A DNA stretch of 64,000 nt. It comes from Acanthochlamys bracteata (Eukaryota > Streptophyta > Magnoliopsida > Pandanales > Velloziaceae). The DNA lies in NCBI GenBank assembly GCA_019914995.1, contig CM034136.1, positions 7,823,787 to 7,887,786 of the forward strand, read 5' to 3'. Shown one piece after another: positions 12,101 to 22,953 of the stretch. Made by a program: the position numbers and the translations under genes. The notes below the pieces were generated by a model. The model was not told the DNA's origin. It saw nothing but the letters and a program-made list of their open reading frames with translations, and searched no databases. Numbering within the stretch: position 1 is the stretch's first letter; each line of letters opens with the position of its first letter.

Positions 12101-12950
12101 TGTAGTTCTTTTGACCTCTGTTGCCATTCTGCGCTTCACCATCTCTTCAGCATTCTGAATTCTTGTTAGTTTCTACGTCATTATGCTTCACTGTCTCTTC
12201 AGCATTCTGGTTTATAATCCGACGGAATTTAAAGAACATATTCATGTAGCCGACCCCAATCAAGTGGGATAAAGGCTTAGTTTGTTGTTGCTGTTGTCTC
12301 TTCAACATTATGGATTGTTCTTAGTTCAACGCCAATACTTATGCAAATATGAACTGAATCACAGGTGATGATGCAAATGCATCAAGTAGTGGGTTGGCAG
12401 GGTTTGAAATTGGTAAAACGGGATGGGAATTGGCATTAGTGACTGCTCAAAGCAGCAATACCAGCCATGTGGTGGAGAGCAAACTGGTTCGTTCTCTTCC
12501 CACTGTTTATCAATCATTACACGCTTTTAGTCTCAATCATTAAACATGACGAACAATTCACATTTAATGCATTTCCAGGCTGGTGGCTTTGACAAGCTTT
12601 TGCTTGATAGCCTTTATGAAGATGCAGCAAGGAGGCAGCAGATTAACATAGCTGCTAATCCATTTGAGGCTCATGACCCATTTGCCATGTCCAACAACAT
12701 AGCACCACCTCCTAGTGTGCAAATGGCTCTAATGGCACAACAGCAGCAGCAGCTACTAAATCCTTACTATTACCAGCAGCAGCAGCAACTTCAAAATCCT
12801 TACTATTACCAGCAGCAGCAAATGATGTTAGTACCTTACAGCTACCAGCCTCAACAACAGCAGCAGATGAATTCAGCAAATCCGTTCGGCGATCCCTTTG
12901 GCAGCTTACCACCAAGCAATCCTCCACAAGGAAATTTTAGCTTGTTGTAA
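9192..12950 (+). CDS. Clathrin-assembly adaptor with ANTH domain (AP180/PICALM1 clade, At2g01600-like)
   Basis: Fifteen exons join in phase: 9192-9272, 9378-9447, 9819-9916, 10169-10307, 10407-10534, 10624-10716, 10861-10911, 11105-11170, 11259-11324, 11405-11485, 11553-11633, 11770-11943, 12021-12087, 12365-12486 and 12579-12950. They give 562 residues. The N-terminal ANTH domain is typical ([15 protein letters not shown], then KATNH at 35-39 followed by PPKERHV, the phosphoinositide-binding patch). [18 protein letters not shown] and [18 protein letters not shown] follow. The C-terminal half is disordered: an exon-12 (Glu-Pro)n run, then Gln/Tyr-rich repeats. It carries NPFEAHDPF and NPFGDPF, motifs known to bind EH-domain proteins and AP-2 ears. 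Known role of the family: binding PIP2 and clathrin at the plasma membrane; plant PICALM1 proteins retrieve VAMP72 SNAREs. The start is the first ATG with conserved MGT. Confidence 0.95.
11842..11934 (+). repeat. In-frame Glu-Pro coding microsatellite
   Basis: Within exon 12 of the clathrin-assembly gene, alternating GAR and CCW codons encode an uninterrupted EPEPEPEP run after KKPEPEAPQ. The codons alternate GAA/GAG and CCA/CCT rather than repeating one hexamer. The tract has therefore accumulated silent changes and is not freshly expanded. It probably forms an extended acidic linker. Confidence 0.8.
12212..12297 (+). mobile_element. Au-type SINE 3' fragment in an intron
   Basis: Intron 13 of the clathrin-assembly gene contains GTAGCCGACCCCAATCAAGT, then GGGATAAAGGCTTAG and TTGTTGTTGCTGTTG. 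This is the characteristic 3' end of angiosperm Au SINEs (TAGCCGACCCC...GTGGGATAAGGCT...TTGTTG tail). The 5' promoter part is missing or eroded. Similar sequences flank it: TGTCTCTTCAGCATTCTGG on the left (about 12193) and TGTCTCTTCAACATTATGG on the right (about 12296). They could be a decayed target-site duplication. The identification is from memory of the family consensus. Confidence 0.65.
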
Positions 12951-13954
12951 TGTCACGTATGCAAATCCATTCTTTATGTCTCCGAACTTGGTGAAGGAGA
13001 AGGAGGAATTTGTTTTGTTTGAGCTCATTGTATAGTGACTTGGGTTGGCGCATAATTATTGATTCATTCTTTGTAGTGAAGTGCAAATAACGTTGGGGCT
13101 GCGCAATGTATACGTATCATTATTTTTTGCAGGATTTATTTTAATGTACAGTGATGTATGTGCAATGTAATTTGTTTGATTCTTTTCTTTATATAAAAAA
13201 AAGCGAAAAAAGCCCATTATTTTGCTTGATTTAATTTTAAAGTAAAATGACGAGATTTATGGCCCTCAGTTTGTTACATACGAACAATGAAGAGCGCGCG
13301 TGAGAGTACTTTTAAAATAAATTTTTTTGAAATAAAATATATTTTTATTTTTTTTATTTTTAAAAAATAAAAAAATATATAATAAAAAAGTTTTTATTAT
13401 CTAAAATTTTTTTAATAAATTTTTTAATATTTATAAAATATATATTAAAAAATATGAATAAAAATTTAAAAATTATTTTTGTGGTAAGCTAAGTCAAATA
13501 CTAAGTAGACTAATGAATCAAGCTAATATTGATTAGAATACAATTATTAGTTCATTGGTAAGAGAAAACTAATAATTTGCAAAAATGAAACTTCAAAAAT
13601 TAAAGGAAGAGATTTTGAATCAGTTTTGTGATGTGAATTTTTGACATGAAGTGTTAACACGGTATAAAAAGAAATTGTGAAGTGTTTACACGGTATAAAA
13701 AATAAAATTCTGAATATAAATTTTAATTTTTATTAGATTTCGGTATGATGAAGTTTTAAATGATATTTATAATTTTATTAACAAAAAAATACAATATAAA
13801 TTCAGTCCGACAGTTTGTTCCGAGTCCGAAACTGCCAACTATCAACCCCTCCAATCTGTTCTTCCTTCTTGTTCGTTCTCCAAATACAACCGAAGCAATT
13901 CGTTTCCTTCTCTTCTTCTTCCATTTCGATTTTCGATTGACTTGACTCCATTTT
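12951..13954. other. Intergenic region: 3'UTR, AT-rich element and promoter of the next gene
   Basis: About 12951-13190 is 3'UTR of the clathrin-assembly gene. About 13297-13502 is an AT-rich MITE-like element (separate entry). About 13500-13800 is AT-rich spacer containing a short direct repeat around GTTTACACGGTATAAAAA (near 13652 and 13683). Promoter and 5'UTR of the next gene occupy the last ~150 bases. No coding region is seen. Confidence 0.5.
13297..13502. mobile_element. Second copy of the MITE-like family found at 2221-2473
   Basis: The right end, reverse-complemented, reads GTATTTGACTTAGCTTACCA, matching the terminus of the 2.2-kb element (GCGTTTGGTTGAGCTTATCA) with few changes. The left end GCGTGAGAGTACTTTTAAAA resembles its left end. 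The interiors also align: AATAAAAAAG, then AAATTTTTTTAATAAATTTT, TTATAAAATATATATTAAAA and AATATGAATAAAA. The borders are approximate. Confidence 0.6.
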
Positions 13955-15994
13955 ATGGCGCGAGTTCTTCTCTCGCAATCGCAAACCATAGCGAGCACTC
14001 TAACGCACCAATCCCAAACCCTAATCTTCTCCCCTGCTTCTCGTCTCCTCTCCTTCCGATCTCGATCCGGCAGGCCGGATAAAGTCGAATTCATCGAGAT
14101 CGATCTGTCAGGAACAAGTTCGGATTCCGATTCATCTAGCGTTCGTCGGCTCGAAGACGTTCTCCAGTCTATCGCTGCCCGGAGATCGGAACCCGATTGG
14201 ATTCCGTTTCGACCTGGGTCGTCGTATTGGGTCCCGCCGTTTCAAAGGAAGGTTATGGGTCCAATCAAGATTGCAGAATTCGTCGGACGGGTTCCTGCAA
14301 ACGAGGAAGATAGTAAAGGGTTGTCGTCCGTCTTTGGTGCGCGCGGGTGGCCTTCTTCGTCTTACTTCATGCAAGGTTTGATTTTGGATTGTGATTTTGA
14401 ATCGAACTGAAGTACTTGCTTGATTTGTATCGTGCAACCGTTAGATTAGAGTACTTGTTACTGACCTTCTTCGATCATCATGAAATGTTTGTATTGGTTT
14501 GGTAAGTAAGGAATTTATTATTCTGTTAGAGTGGTAGTACACGAAAGTTGGTTCCTTTCATCTCAACTAGGACTAATTTATATAATTGGTGATGGGAGAT
14601 CTCGAGTTCTGGAGTGAATTAATGGTTTTTATCTGTTAATTCATTATAAATTCAATCTTTTGACTAGGGTGTGGATAACCCCATCATGGACGGAGTCAAT
14701 TTAAAATTCGTTTGCATCCCAATCGACCGCAAGATTGTCATCAACTGTTTTCTGGTGGAGCTCCATCAAGCCTAACATGTGTATGGAAAAGTGGGTTGGG
14801 AGCACTCTATGTGTCGATTACGTAACCTGTGTGAGGTTTGTAAGAATATGGTTGAGGATGCCAGATATTTGATTCGGAAATACTTCAAATGCTAACCATG
14901 AGTACATGCTCTTAGTTTTGGTTTTTGATACATTGATTGAAGCTAGAGTATAGCAGGAGTTACATGTGAAGATGCAGGCATGTATTATAATTTACTGTGT
15001 CATGATCACAAAACAAAAGCATTAAACTTGAGAACGCTGTGACTTTGCCAAACCATATCTATAAACAATTTTATTGAACTACAATTTTAGATTAAGCTTA
15101 TGTTGATTTTTATTTTCTTTGTGGCTTAATTATGCACTGCATGGTTGCCTGCGTTACCTGCAAGAGGCTGCTTGTAGCTTACCATCTTTTTCCTTCCCTC
15201 CTCGAGTATGTCTTTGATGCCAGCAGTGTTTAGTAAGTCTGAGGTGGTTATGAAACTTTTGAAGAGATTGAAATTGTGATAGTTGTTGGAGTCTGAAGGC
15301 TCTATTAGAAAAGCATTGCAGCTGGTATGAAGTCAGGGATTATTATAGCCTCATTTTGGTTGGTTGCTTGACATGTTTCGTAAGAAAGGAGCTCTAACGC
15401 AAACAGCATACACAAGCCGTTATTGAAGCTTACCAATGTTCTAATGCAGCTTTAAGTAGATGATAGAGCCATCTAGCTGATTAGGAAAGTATCATTTGAT
15501 GTATCTCCTTTTATGCCTACTGATTCTTAGGTAATAGTCTGTTATAATAATGGCCCAGCTGGTGCATATGGCATTGTGGTTAGTTATTAGTAGTTTGTCA
15601 CTGATCCGGTGTCGGAAATGGTGCTTCTTATTTTGCTAGGCTATTATCTTAGTCTTTCTTCAGTTAAATACGCCGCAAGTTTTGATCTACTTCTATTGGG
15701 GTCTCGATAAAAAGGACAAGCTATGAACTTGATAGAGGGCATTCTAATGTGTTGGACTATGTGACCTTTAGTATATAGGGATGTTTCATGAGCTCTTCTA
15801 TTTCCTTTCTGCAGCTTGCAGTAATGTTGGTTGTCTTTTCGAGTCTTCTTACCATCTTTATATTTGCTATATTAGCTTGCTTTACAGTCTTACTTTAGGC
15901 ACTAACATTTGTTATTACTTGACCTTCACTAGGAAGGTTGCCTCATTCAACAAGGAACACAGAGACTCTGCAATCTGATGATGAAGAAGACTGA
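13955..15994 (+). CDS. Small conserved plant protein with predicted mitochondrial presequence (At1g73940-like?)
   Basis: Two exons, 13955-14375 and 15933-15994, join in phase 1 and give 160 residues. The N-terminus MARVLLSQSQTIASTLTHQS is rich in Ser, Thr, Arg and hydrophobic residues and lacks acidic ones until about residue 42, as expected for a mitochondrial or plastid transit peptide. The conserved-looking core is GRPDKVEFIEIDL, a Ser/Asp-rich linker, RRLEDVLQSI, DWIPFRPGSSYWVPP and GWPSSSYFMQG. The C-terminus is short and acidic (QSDDEED). I recall similar proteins in other plants, some with uninformative tumour-necrosis-factor-receptor names, but no established function. The intron is long (1557 nt) for so short a gene. 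Confidence 0.72.
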
Positions 15995-16407
15995 CCTTCA
16001 TCATAACTAACGGCATGACTGAATCCAAAGGGTGGTATTTGTACATAGAGGACTGGTAGAGGGAGTTGGGTCACCTGTGTGACTTCGAAGTTTATATATT
16101 TTTATATAGCCAACTTCCCTCTGTAATGTGCATAAATTTGCTTAATGCAACTTTGCTATATTTTACTATTCCTTTTCTGCGTCGTGGTAAACTTTTCTCG
16201 GTTCAGAAATTTAAAACATCCACTGGATTACATATATAAATGTTACTGCATTTTCGGGCCTGAACGTGCTCAAAACCAAGCCAAGGCCCGCCCAGCCGGA
16301 ACACGTCAGTCCTTTTGATTGGGCCGTGGCGTATGGGCCTGCAGGCCGCTCTATTTGTTTTTTCTCTCTCATTCGTTTACTAGTTGCTCTTGATCGATCA
16401 ATCGGCG
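15995..16407. other. Spacer between the small protein gene and MED8
   Basis: This holds the 3'UTR of the upstream gene (to about 16170) and the promoter and 5'UTR of MED8. Before the MED8 start there is a GC-richer stretch (about 16255-16350) with GGCCC/GGGCC elements (CGGGCCTG, GGGCCGTGG, GGGCCTGC). These resemble the site II/GGCCCA-type motifs common upstream of plant housekeeping genes. Confidence 0.4.
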
Positions 16408-19400
16408 ATGGAAGCTGCTACGACGACGGCGCCGGGGACAGGGACAGCTGCAGCGGTGATGCCAGGCCAGCAGCAGCCAGCGCCGGAGAAGCTGAGCGCT
16501 GCTGTGCAGCAGCAGTTGAATCTCGAATCCGTGAAGATGCGCGCCGTTAGTCTATCCAAGACAATCGCACGCATCCTCGAAGACGTTGAAGCCTTCAATC
16601 GATCAAACCTCAAACCAAAATGGTAATCAGAGGTGTTTCCTTTGTTGTTGTTTGAATTAGTTGAATTGATTTAATTATTTTGGGTGGGCAGGCAAGATGT
16701 TCTAGGTCAGTTCTCCATGGTGAACATGGAGCTCTTCAGCATTGTCGAAGAAATCAAGAAGGTCTCCAAAGCGTTCGTTGTCTACCCAAAGAATGTTAAT
16801 ACCGAAACTGCCCAAAGTAAGAATCTCTTCTTCTCCTTTATTATTCACGCGAATAAATTGAAGTTCGTTTGATGGTTTGAATTTTGGTGTCAAAGTTCAA
16901 TTGGAAACTTTTCTTTTCTACACGCTTATTAACCACCTGAACTATTGTATGCACATTGGAATAGTATTACCCATTATGCTGTCGTCAAAGCTGTTGCCGG
17001 AGATGGAAGAAGAAGACACAGCCAAAAAGGAGCTGCTGCTATCTGGGATGCTGAACCTTCCCGTGCCCATGCAGATTGAGAAAATTAAGGTGGTCTACAT
17101 ATCAGTCACTGTCCTGGTCTCCAAAATAGATGTTGACTGTACTCACCTGGTAAATCATTTGCCTTTTGTAAAATTTTCAGGCTAGAATTGATTTGATTGG
17201 TGCGGCTTGTGAAGCTGCTGAGAAGGTCATAGCTGATGCTCGCAAAGCCTATGGATTAGGAACACGTTCTGGACCAAGTGCGCTTATGACAGTGGACAAA
17301 GAATACGCCACTAAAATTCAACAGCAAGAAAATCTACTTAGAGCGGCTGTCAATCATGGTGAAGGTACTTAAAATGCTTTCTCATTTATTTCAATATTGC
17401 ATGCTCTATATGAAAAATTGGACTAGTCCATGCTGCAGCTTTGAATTTATAAAGAATGCATATGCGTTCTATTTGTCATGAATACAAACACATGTTTTTA
17501 TTACAGGTTTGCGTACATCGGATCGGCAGCCTCCAGCCTCCCTTCCTAGTCACATTGCTGACGTCCTACGTATTAATGATGGTGCACCAAACACTGTTGA
17601 CATTCCTTCTGGTAATTTCATGATTTCATCTATGACATATCAAAACCATCTTGTTCTTATCTGGATTAGTAAAGTGCTTGACCTATCCTGCAATTGGGAT
17701 TGAAATGTGAATATAATTGTTTCAGAATTTCTGCAAAATCACTTCAAATTAAAATTTTCTCATGCTAATGCTATTTAATATGGAGCATGATGCCTCTTTG
17801 CAGGTCTGTATTCAAAGAATACTCCTCCATTTTCATCATCTAGTATGAATAGCCAAGGAGTTGCAATGCAGGTATGATTGGCTGGTGATTCGATTGTGTT
17901 CAAGAACCAAATGATGTTAAAATTTGTGCAGACCTTTTTGTAATGTCATTTTCTTTCGCTGTTTAATGTCAAGTGCAATAATAAATAGCTTTAACATTCA
18001 AATGACTTGGTACTTCATTGGCATTCTGTGCCAGTTCAACACATTAGCATGCTCTTTTTGGTCTGCCCTTTCCTGTTGAGTTTTGGTGATATAGTGTGGA
18101 TTTTATTCAACTCTTTTGTGCAGCATAGAAAGATTTCCCTTCTGCTGCAGGATAGACATCATTGTCAAATATTTTATCTATTTAAACTTACATAAGTAAC
18201 CTTTTGATCATCAAAGTACCACCTGCAGGCTGTTGGACAACAGTTAGCTGGAAGATCAGTGCCATCACCTTCTGGTGCAACAGGGACTACACCCTTTGAG
18301 AACACATCCACACCTCCTATTCCTTATGCTAATTCGCCCAGATCAGGTGCAAATATTATGAATACACCTTCACCTCAGCAGCAGGTGCAACAACAACAGC
18401 AGCAGCAACAGAGACAGAAGATGATGCAATTGCCTCACCATCAACTTCTTGCACAGCAACAGTCGAGGCAGTCCCCATCTTCAGGAGTCCTAGGACAGGT
18501 GTCTTTACATATTGTAAAGCAGTTTTGATTTCTGATATTCTTCATACATGGGAGAAATTAGATTTAAGATGAGTTACAATTTCATCTTATGTAGTTGAGA
18601 TATGCTGGTTCTTCTTAAACTTAATTTGTAGCTCCCCAGAATGAAAAATTTTAAGTGTATTATCTAATAATCCCAAAATCTACAAGTAGTTGCTGATATC
18701 CTAGTTAGTCTTCTCGTGTAACACAGATGGCCTAGGAACGAAATGCAAAATTTTATACATAATTTCTCTGTGGCATCTTTATATTAAGAAACTTCTGAGA
18801 GAGTATAGCCTGGATTTTAGATTACTGGAGTCACATCCTTGCTTTTAAAAGCGAGGTTTGGATAATTTAAGGGAAATGTAGTTGCTTTCTACTGAGATAC
18901 TTTTTTGGTTCATCCGTACTTCGATCATTTGCTTAACTTTTGTCTGGGTGAATGTAGGCTGAATATCTATTTAGCTTTCCAAGACCTATCCGTTGACATG
19001 ATTCCATACAATTTATTTTAGGAGATTGGTGTAGCATTTGCTTACAATTTTCTCGTACTGTATCTTCATCATGGAATATAAAGTCTCTAGAAAATCTTCT
19101 ACTGTTTAGCCTTATGTGCATTGCTCCTCCATTTTTCTTGAATTTCGATTAAATTTATATATTCACTTGTAAAGAATGATGCAGACGGTGATGTCTCAGT
19201 TAAATGACATACAAGGACAAGGTCAACAGAAGTTCCAGCAGGTATATCACCAAAGCTTTGAGTTTTACCTTTTCATACCCTTGTATCTTACTTTGACAAA
19301 GAGGGTCTTAATGTAGGCTCCTGGTCAGCATCAAATGCAATATTCTCAGCCTTTACTGCAGCAGCAGTTTCAGAATAGGCAGCTGCAGGCCTCACATATG

Positions 19401-21435
19401 CAACATAACATTCCTCAATCACAGATCAACCAAGGGAGTCAACTGAGAAGTAATTTAAATCAATTCACTGGGACTGCTAATGGTGCCTTGTTCAATGCTG
19501 CACAGACATCACCAAATACCCAAATGGTTATCTCTTTTACCCCTTCGGTTTTTCTTGAACCATTTTCTCCATATAGGAATATGTTATGCTTCTATCCTTA
19601 TATGTGCTATCTGTTCCATTTCTCTATGCTTCCAAAAGTGGTTGCTCTAGTACCATATGCTGCCAAGTGTTTTATATTCAATGTTTATTTGGAATTGGTG
19701 TTACAAAGATATATGTTGTTATTTGTCATTTGGAGTCTCAGTCGTACTTCAACATTTCAGATTACAAACATGTCAGCCGCAATGCAATCACAATCAATGT
19801 TGTCAAGGATGCAGGTTGGCACATTGAAATTTGATTTCACTGTTTTTCTTTTCGATGAAGTAATCTTTCGTTAAAAACTTACTGAAGTAGCCTGGAAATG
19901 GTTGGATGATAGCGTTGTGGCTTGTCTTATACAAACAATATATAATGTGACAGTCTGTTGTGCCCACAAAGTTGTCATATATGTCCTCTTTGACTTGCTA
20001 ATATTAGCCTTTTTCGGAATACTTTTTTCTAAATTTAATGCCCCATGCATGATTCTCTTTATCATCAGTTTTTATTGTTTATTTTTTCGTATCTATTCTG
20101 GTTTACATTAGTTTTCTCCATTTAACCAGCTTCCATCGTCTGGCGGACTTCCACAAAGAAATCATCCAGTACAAATGCTAAATGATCAGAGTATGCAACA
20201 CGAGGACTCTTTTTATCTTAGTTCTGTTTTCCTTTGGATGGAGCTTCTACGTATTTTGAGGAAGACTTGATTTTTATTCTCTGTCATCAATATTACTTTG
20301 TTCAGTAAGATCTCATTGATGGGTATATTAGAAAGGTAGTCATGCAGGTATGTGTAGCGTTTGTTTCTTCGCTAATACTTTATGTCCCATTATTATATGA
20401 TGCAGGCTCTAGTGCTGCTGGTGTGCACCATTGCCCCCCAAAAACCCCTGATATCTAAAGCACCTTTGCTGTGATGACAGCAAGAACGATAACAAGACTG
20501 TGGGTTCGGGAATGAATGCTTATTAATGTAGAAGTGAGGTTTTTGAGGGGAGGGATGTCGTTTCTTGATCTATAGGGAGTCTTCTGATTGTATTAGGGTG
20601 ACATACTTTCTCAGAGTTCTTGTTTTCTAACAAACAAAGCGTGTTGTGCTCAAATTTAGGTTTAAGAAGTTTAACCTCTTTCTTAGCCATCGTTCAACTT
20701 ATTAGCATTTCATATTGTGGAACCAGGACATTTGGTGGTTCCATGTGCTTGTTGAGAAAGTTAAGCTAAAAATGATAATTTGGGTGTCATCTCTTTTGAG
20801 AAATCCTTCATGATAGATATGCATTATGAGGTTCTCATTTTTTATCGCAAATTTCATCTTGTTTGCTAAGTAACTGTTGCTTTTACCCCAACCTCCAATG
20901 ATAAAGAGAAATAAGCAGTTATGGATCACATTGGCAAATTATTCCATTTACATTGGATTGTGAAGTAAGAGCCCATACTTGCAACTATGATATATGGCAT
21001 TTGGTTTCATTAAATATCATATGCCAAGCTGTGATATGTATTGTGCAACTCAATAACAATCATGTTATCTCTCAAGAAAGTAAAGTTTGTACTAATTCCA
21101 ACTTTTTAGGTCTTCCTAAATCTTCCCAAATTTGTTCAAATAACCTTGAAGTTCTTGATAATAAAGCATTTATTCTACTCACATGCAAAACAATACTTGT
21201 ATTCTTATCTATATTTAGAAATCTTTTGATAATAGAATTAATTTTCCTTATCGCAGTATTTAGCATGGCACCCAATCCGAACATGGTAATGATGCAGCAG
21301 CAACAACACGGTGGACAGAGCGGTTTTGGGAATCTGCCCACAAATGCTCAGAACCTGCAACCTGGAATGGTCAACCTTCCAAATTCGACTCAGAATCCCA
21401 ACTTTGCACAACAAAGGCAGCAAAACCAGCAGTGA
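16408..21435 (+). CDS. MED8: Mediator of RNA polymerase II transcription subunit 8
   Basis: Twelve exons join in phase: 16408-16622, 16692-16816, 16965-17089, 17181-17364, 17507-17611, 17804-17871, 18229-18498, 19185-19241, 19317-19526, 19761-19814, 20130-20190 and 21257-21435. They give 550 residues. The helical N-terminal MED8 domain is clear: EKLSAAVQQQLNLESVKMRA, the RILEDVEAFNRSN region, GQFSMVNMELFSIVEEIKKV, LPIMLSSKLLPEMEEED. The C-terminal two thirds is Gln-rich and low in complexity, as in plant MED8, and ends in FAQQRQQNQQ. Role known from the family: head-module subunit of Mediator; in Arabidopsis linked to flowering time, pathogen response and sugar signalling. The start is the first ATG of exon 1 in the MED8 frame. 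The last intron (1066 nt) holds a possible alternative terminal exon at 20406-20458. Confidence 0.93.
20406..20458 (+). other. MED8: Possible alternative terminal exon of MED8
   Basis: An AG at 20404-20405 would join exon 11 in phase and add SSAAGVHHCPPKTPDI before a TAA at 20456-20458. The following sequence has plain 3'UTR character. Only the splice signal and the open phase support it. The main isoform uses the exon at 21257. Confidence 0.3.
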
Positions 21436-22166
21436 GATAATATCAAAGAGAAGGTCAGTCTTTCCGACCTAATGGTTCAGTACAACAATTCCTCTGTAGA
21501 AGGAAAGTTGTTTGACTTGTGTTGCACTCATGCTAAATATTTTCAAGGTGATACCAATATGTTGATTCTATGATTGTCCTACTTTGGTCATTATTGGAAA
21601 GATACATGTATCATTCTGTTTTACCATTATGGCTGGCTTATATATACAACAAAAATTGAGAGGTTACTTTTGTGAACAAGGTAAATGTGCTTGTATCCTA
21701 TATTTCCAGACACTTTTGTGACCAAGGTAGTGCAGGCTAATCTCGGCTCTCATGTGTGGTACTGAACTGCCTGCAGGACTGGGCTCATCAGCCTTTTGGG
21801 TTTCTCCAGATAAATTATGGTGATCATGATAATAGAACTCCAACAAGTAGGTTTCAGTGACCTGCAATACTGATGATGGGAAAAGTTTCTCCATTCCTTG
21901 AGGTGATTACAAATGGCTTCATTTGCTGGCAAGGTATAAAGGAAGCATAACATCTTGTGATATCTATTTATATATAATAAAGGGATAAAGAGGAAGAAGC
22001 GGTGTGATCTGCGACTGAAACATTTGTCTGTGGCAAAACTTAATGATTAAATATGAAGTTTGTCTTGCTGACTGTTTCAAGAGCCGAGGTCAAATTTTTC
22101 GTTGTAATGTTGTCTAGTCTGCATGTTCGATGAGAGACAAGAGTCCCAATGTTGTAAAGTTAGTGC

Positions 22167-22448
22167 ATATTTCAAACGCCCATAATTTTATTTTATTTTG
22201 TTAAATTTTAAGTTTTAAATAATTTATATATTTTAATTATATAAAAATTTTAGAATTTTATTTTCACATACAAAATTTTAGTTTTAATTTTTCTATTTAT
22301 ATATTTTTAATATAATTATATTTTTTAATTTTTAATATATTTTTAAAAATTATTGAAATGTAAATATTTATTTTTATTTTTATTTTTTAAAAAAATTTTA
22401 ATTTTTAATTTTAATTTTTATGAAATTTGTTACGAATATTTAAAATAT
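22167..22448. mobile_element. AT-rich MITE-like element, copy 1 of a dispersed pair
   Basis: It begins ATATTTCAAACGCCCATAAT and ends CGAATATTTAAAATAT, whose reverse complement (ATATTTTAAATATTCG) mirrors the left end. The interior is nearly pure A/T. It aligns along its full length with 58042-58319; for example both contain TTTAAATAATTTATATATTT followed by TAATTATATAAAAA. Two full-length copies with shared ends define a repeat family rather than chance AT-richness. Confidence 0.7.
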
Positions 22449-22791
22449 GATGTAATATAGAGAAAACACCTGTTTTATATAATGAAGTGTAGTGTAGGAA
22501 ACATATACACTACACTATAAAGTATAAACTGAATGCTCATGTTACAAGAAGAGTATTGTTTGCTATTATTTTCCCCTTCATCTTTTGTTCTATAGTTAAT
22601 TATTTTTATATATACTAGTGCATTTAGTTAATATTTCAGTGTTAAACTGTTAATAAAGGCAGAGAAGAAATAGAGAACCCTGATTAACAACATAGCCAGT
22701 ATCATTACTTTTGGTCCACGTCGTCGAACCAATTAGAGTACGCCATGTCATCGAACAATTTGTATTTTCCTTTTGTCTCGCGGGACACGGG

Positions 22792-22815
22792 CTCTCTCTC
22801 TCTCTCTCTCTCTCT
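22792..22815 (+). repeat. (CT)n microsatellite in a 5'UTR
   Basis: Twelve consecutive CT units lie about 140 bases upstream of the HERPUD-like start codon. CT-rich tracts are frequent in plant 5'UTRs and core promoters and are length-polymorphic. Confidence 0.9.
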
Positions 22816-22953
22816 GCTGCGAGCGATTGATTTCTATTGATGTTTTCTTGAATCAGAAATAAACAATTCAATTTGAAAGAAATCGATTTTTATTTCTTTG
22901 GGTTGGAATTGGAGTTGGAAAATTTTTGATTCATTGATTTGATAGAGAAAACA

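Larger units (their letters stand above)
21436..22953. other. Intergenic region between MED8 and the HERPUD-like gene
   Basis: About 21436-22160 is MED8 3'UTR and downstream spacer. It is followed by an AT-rich MITE-like element (22167-22448, separate entry) and a short promoter. The 5'UTR of the next gene contains a (CT)12 tract at 22792-22815. No coding region is supported. Confidence 0.5.

Noticed and set aside
12712-12927. Minus-strand Ala/Val-rich ORF opposite the clathrin-adaptor tail
   Set aside because: Produced by antisense reading of CAG-rich Gln codons.
13760-14094. 112-residue minus-strand ORF over the start of the small mitochondrial-type protein gene
   Set aside because: Antisense of a coding exon plus AT-rich promoter; the plus-strand reading has conserved-looking text and a clean splice.
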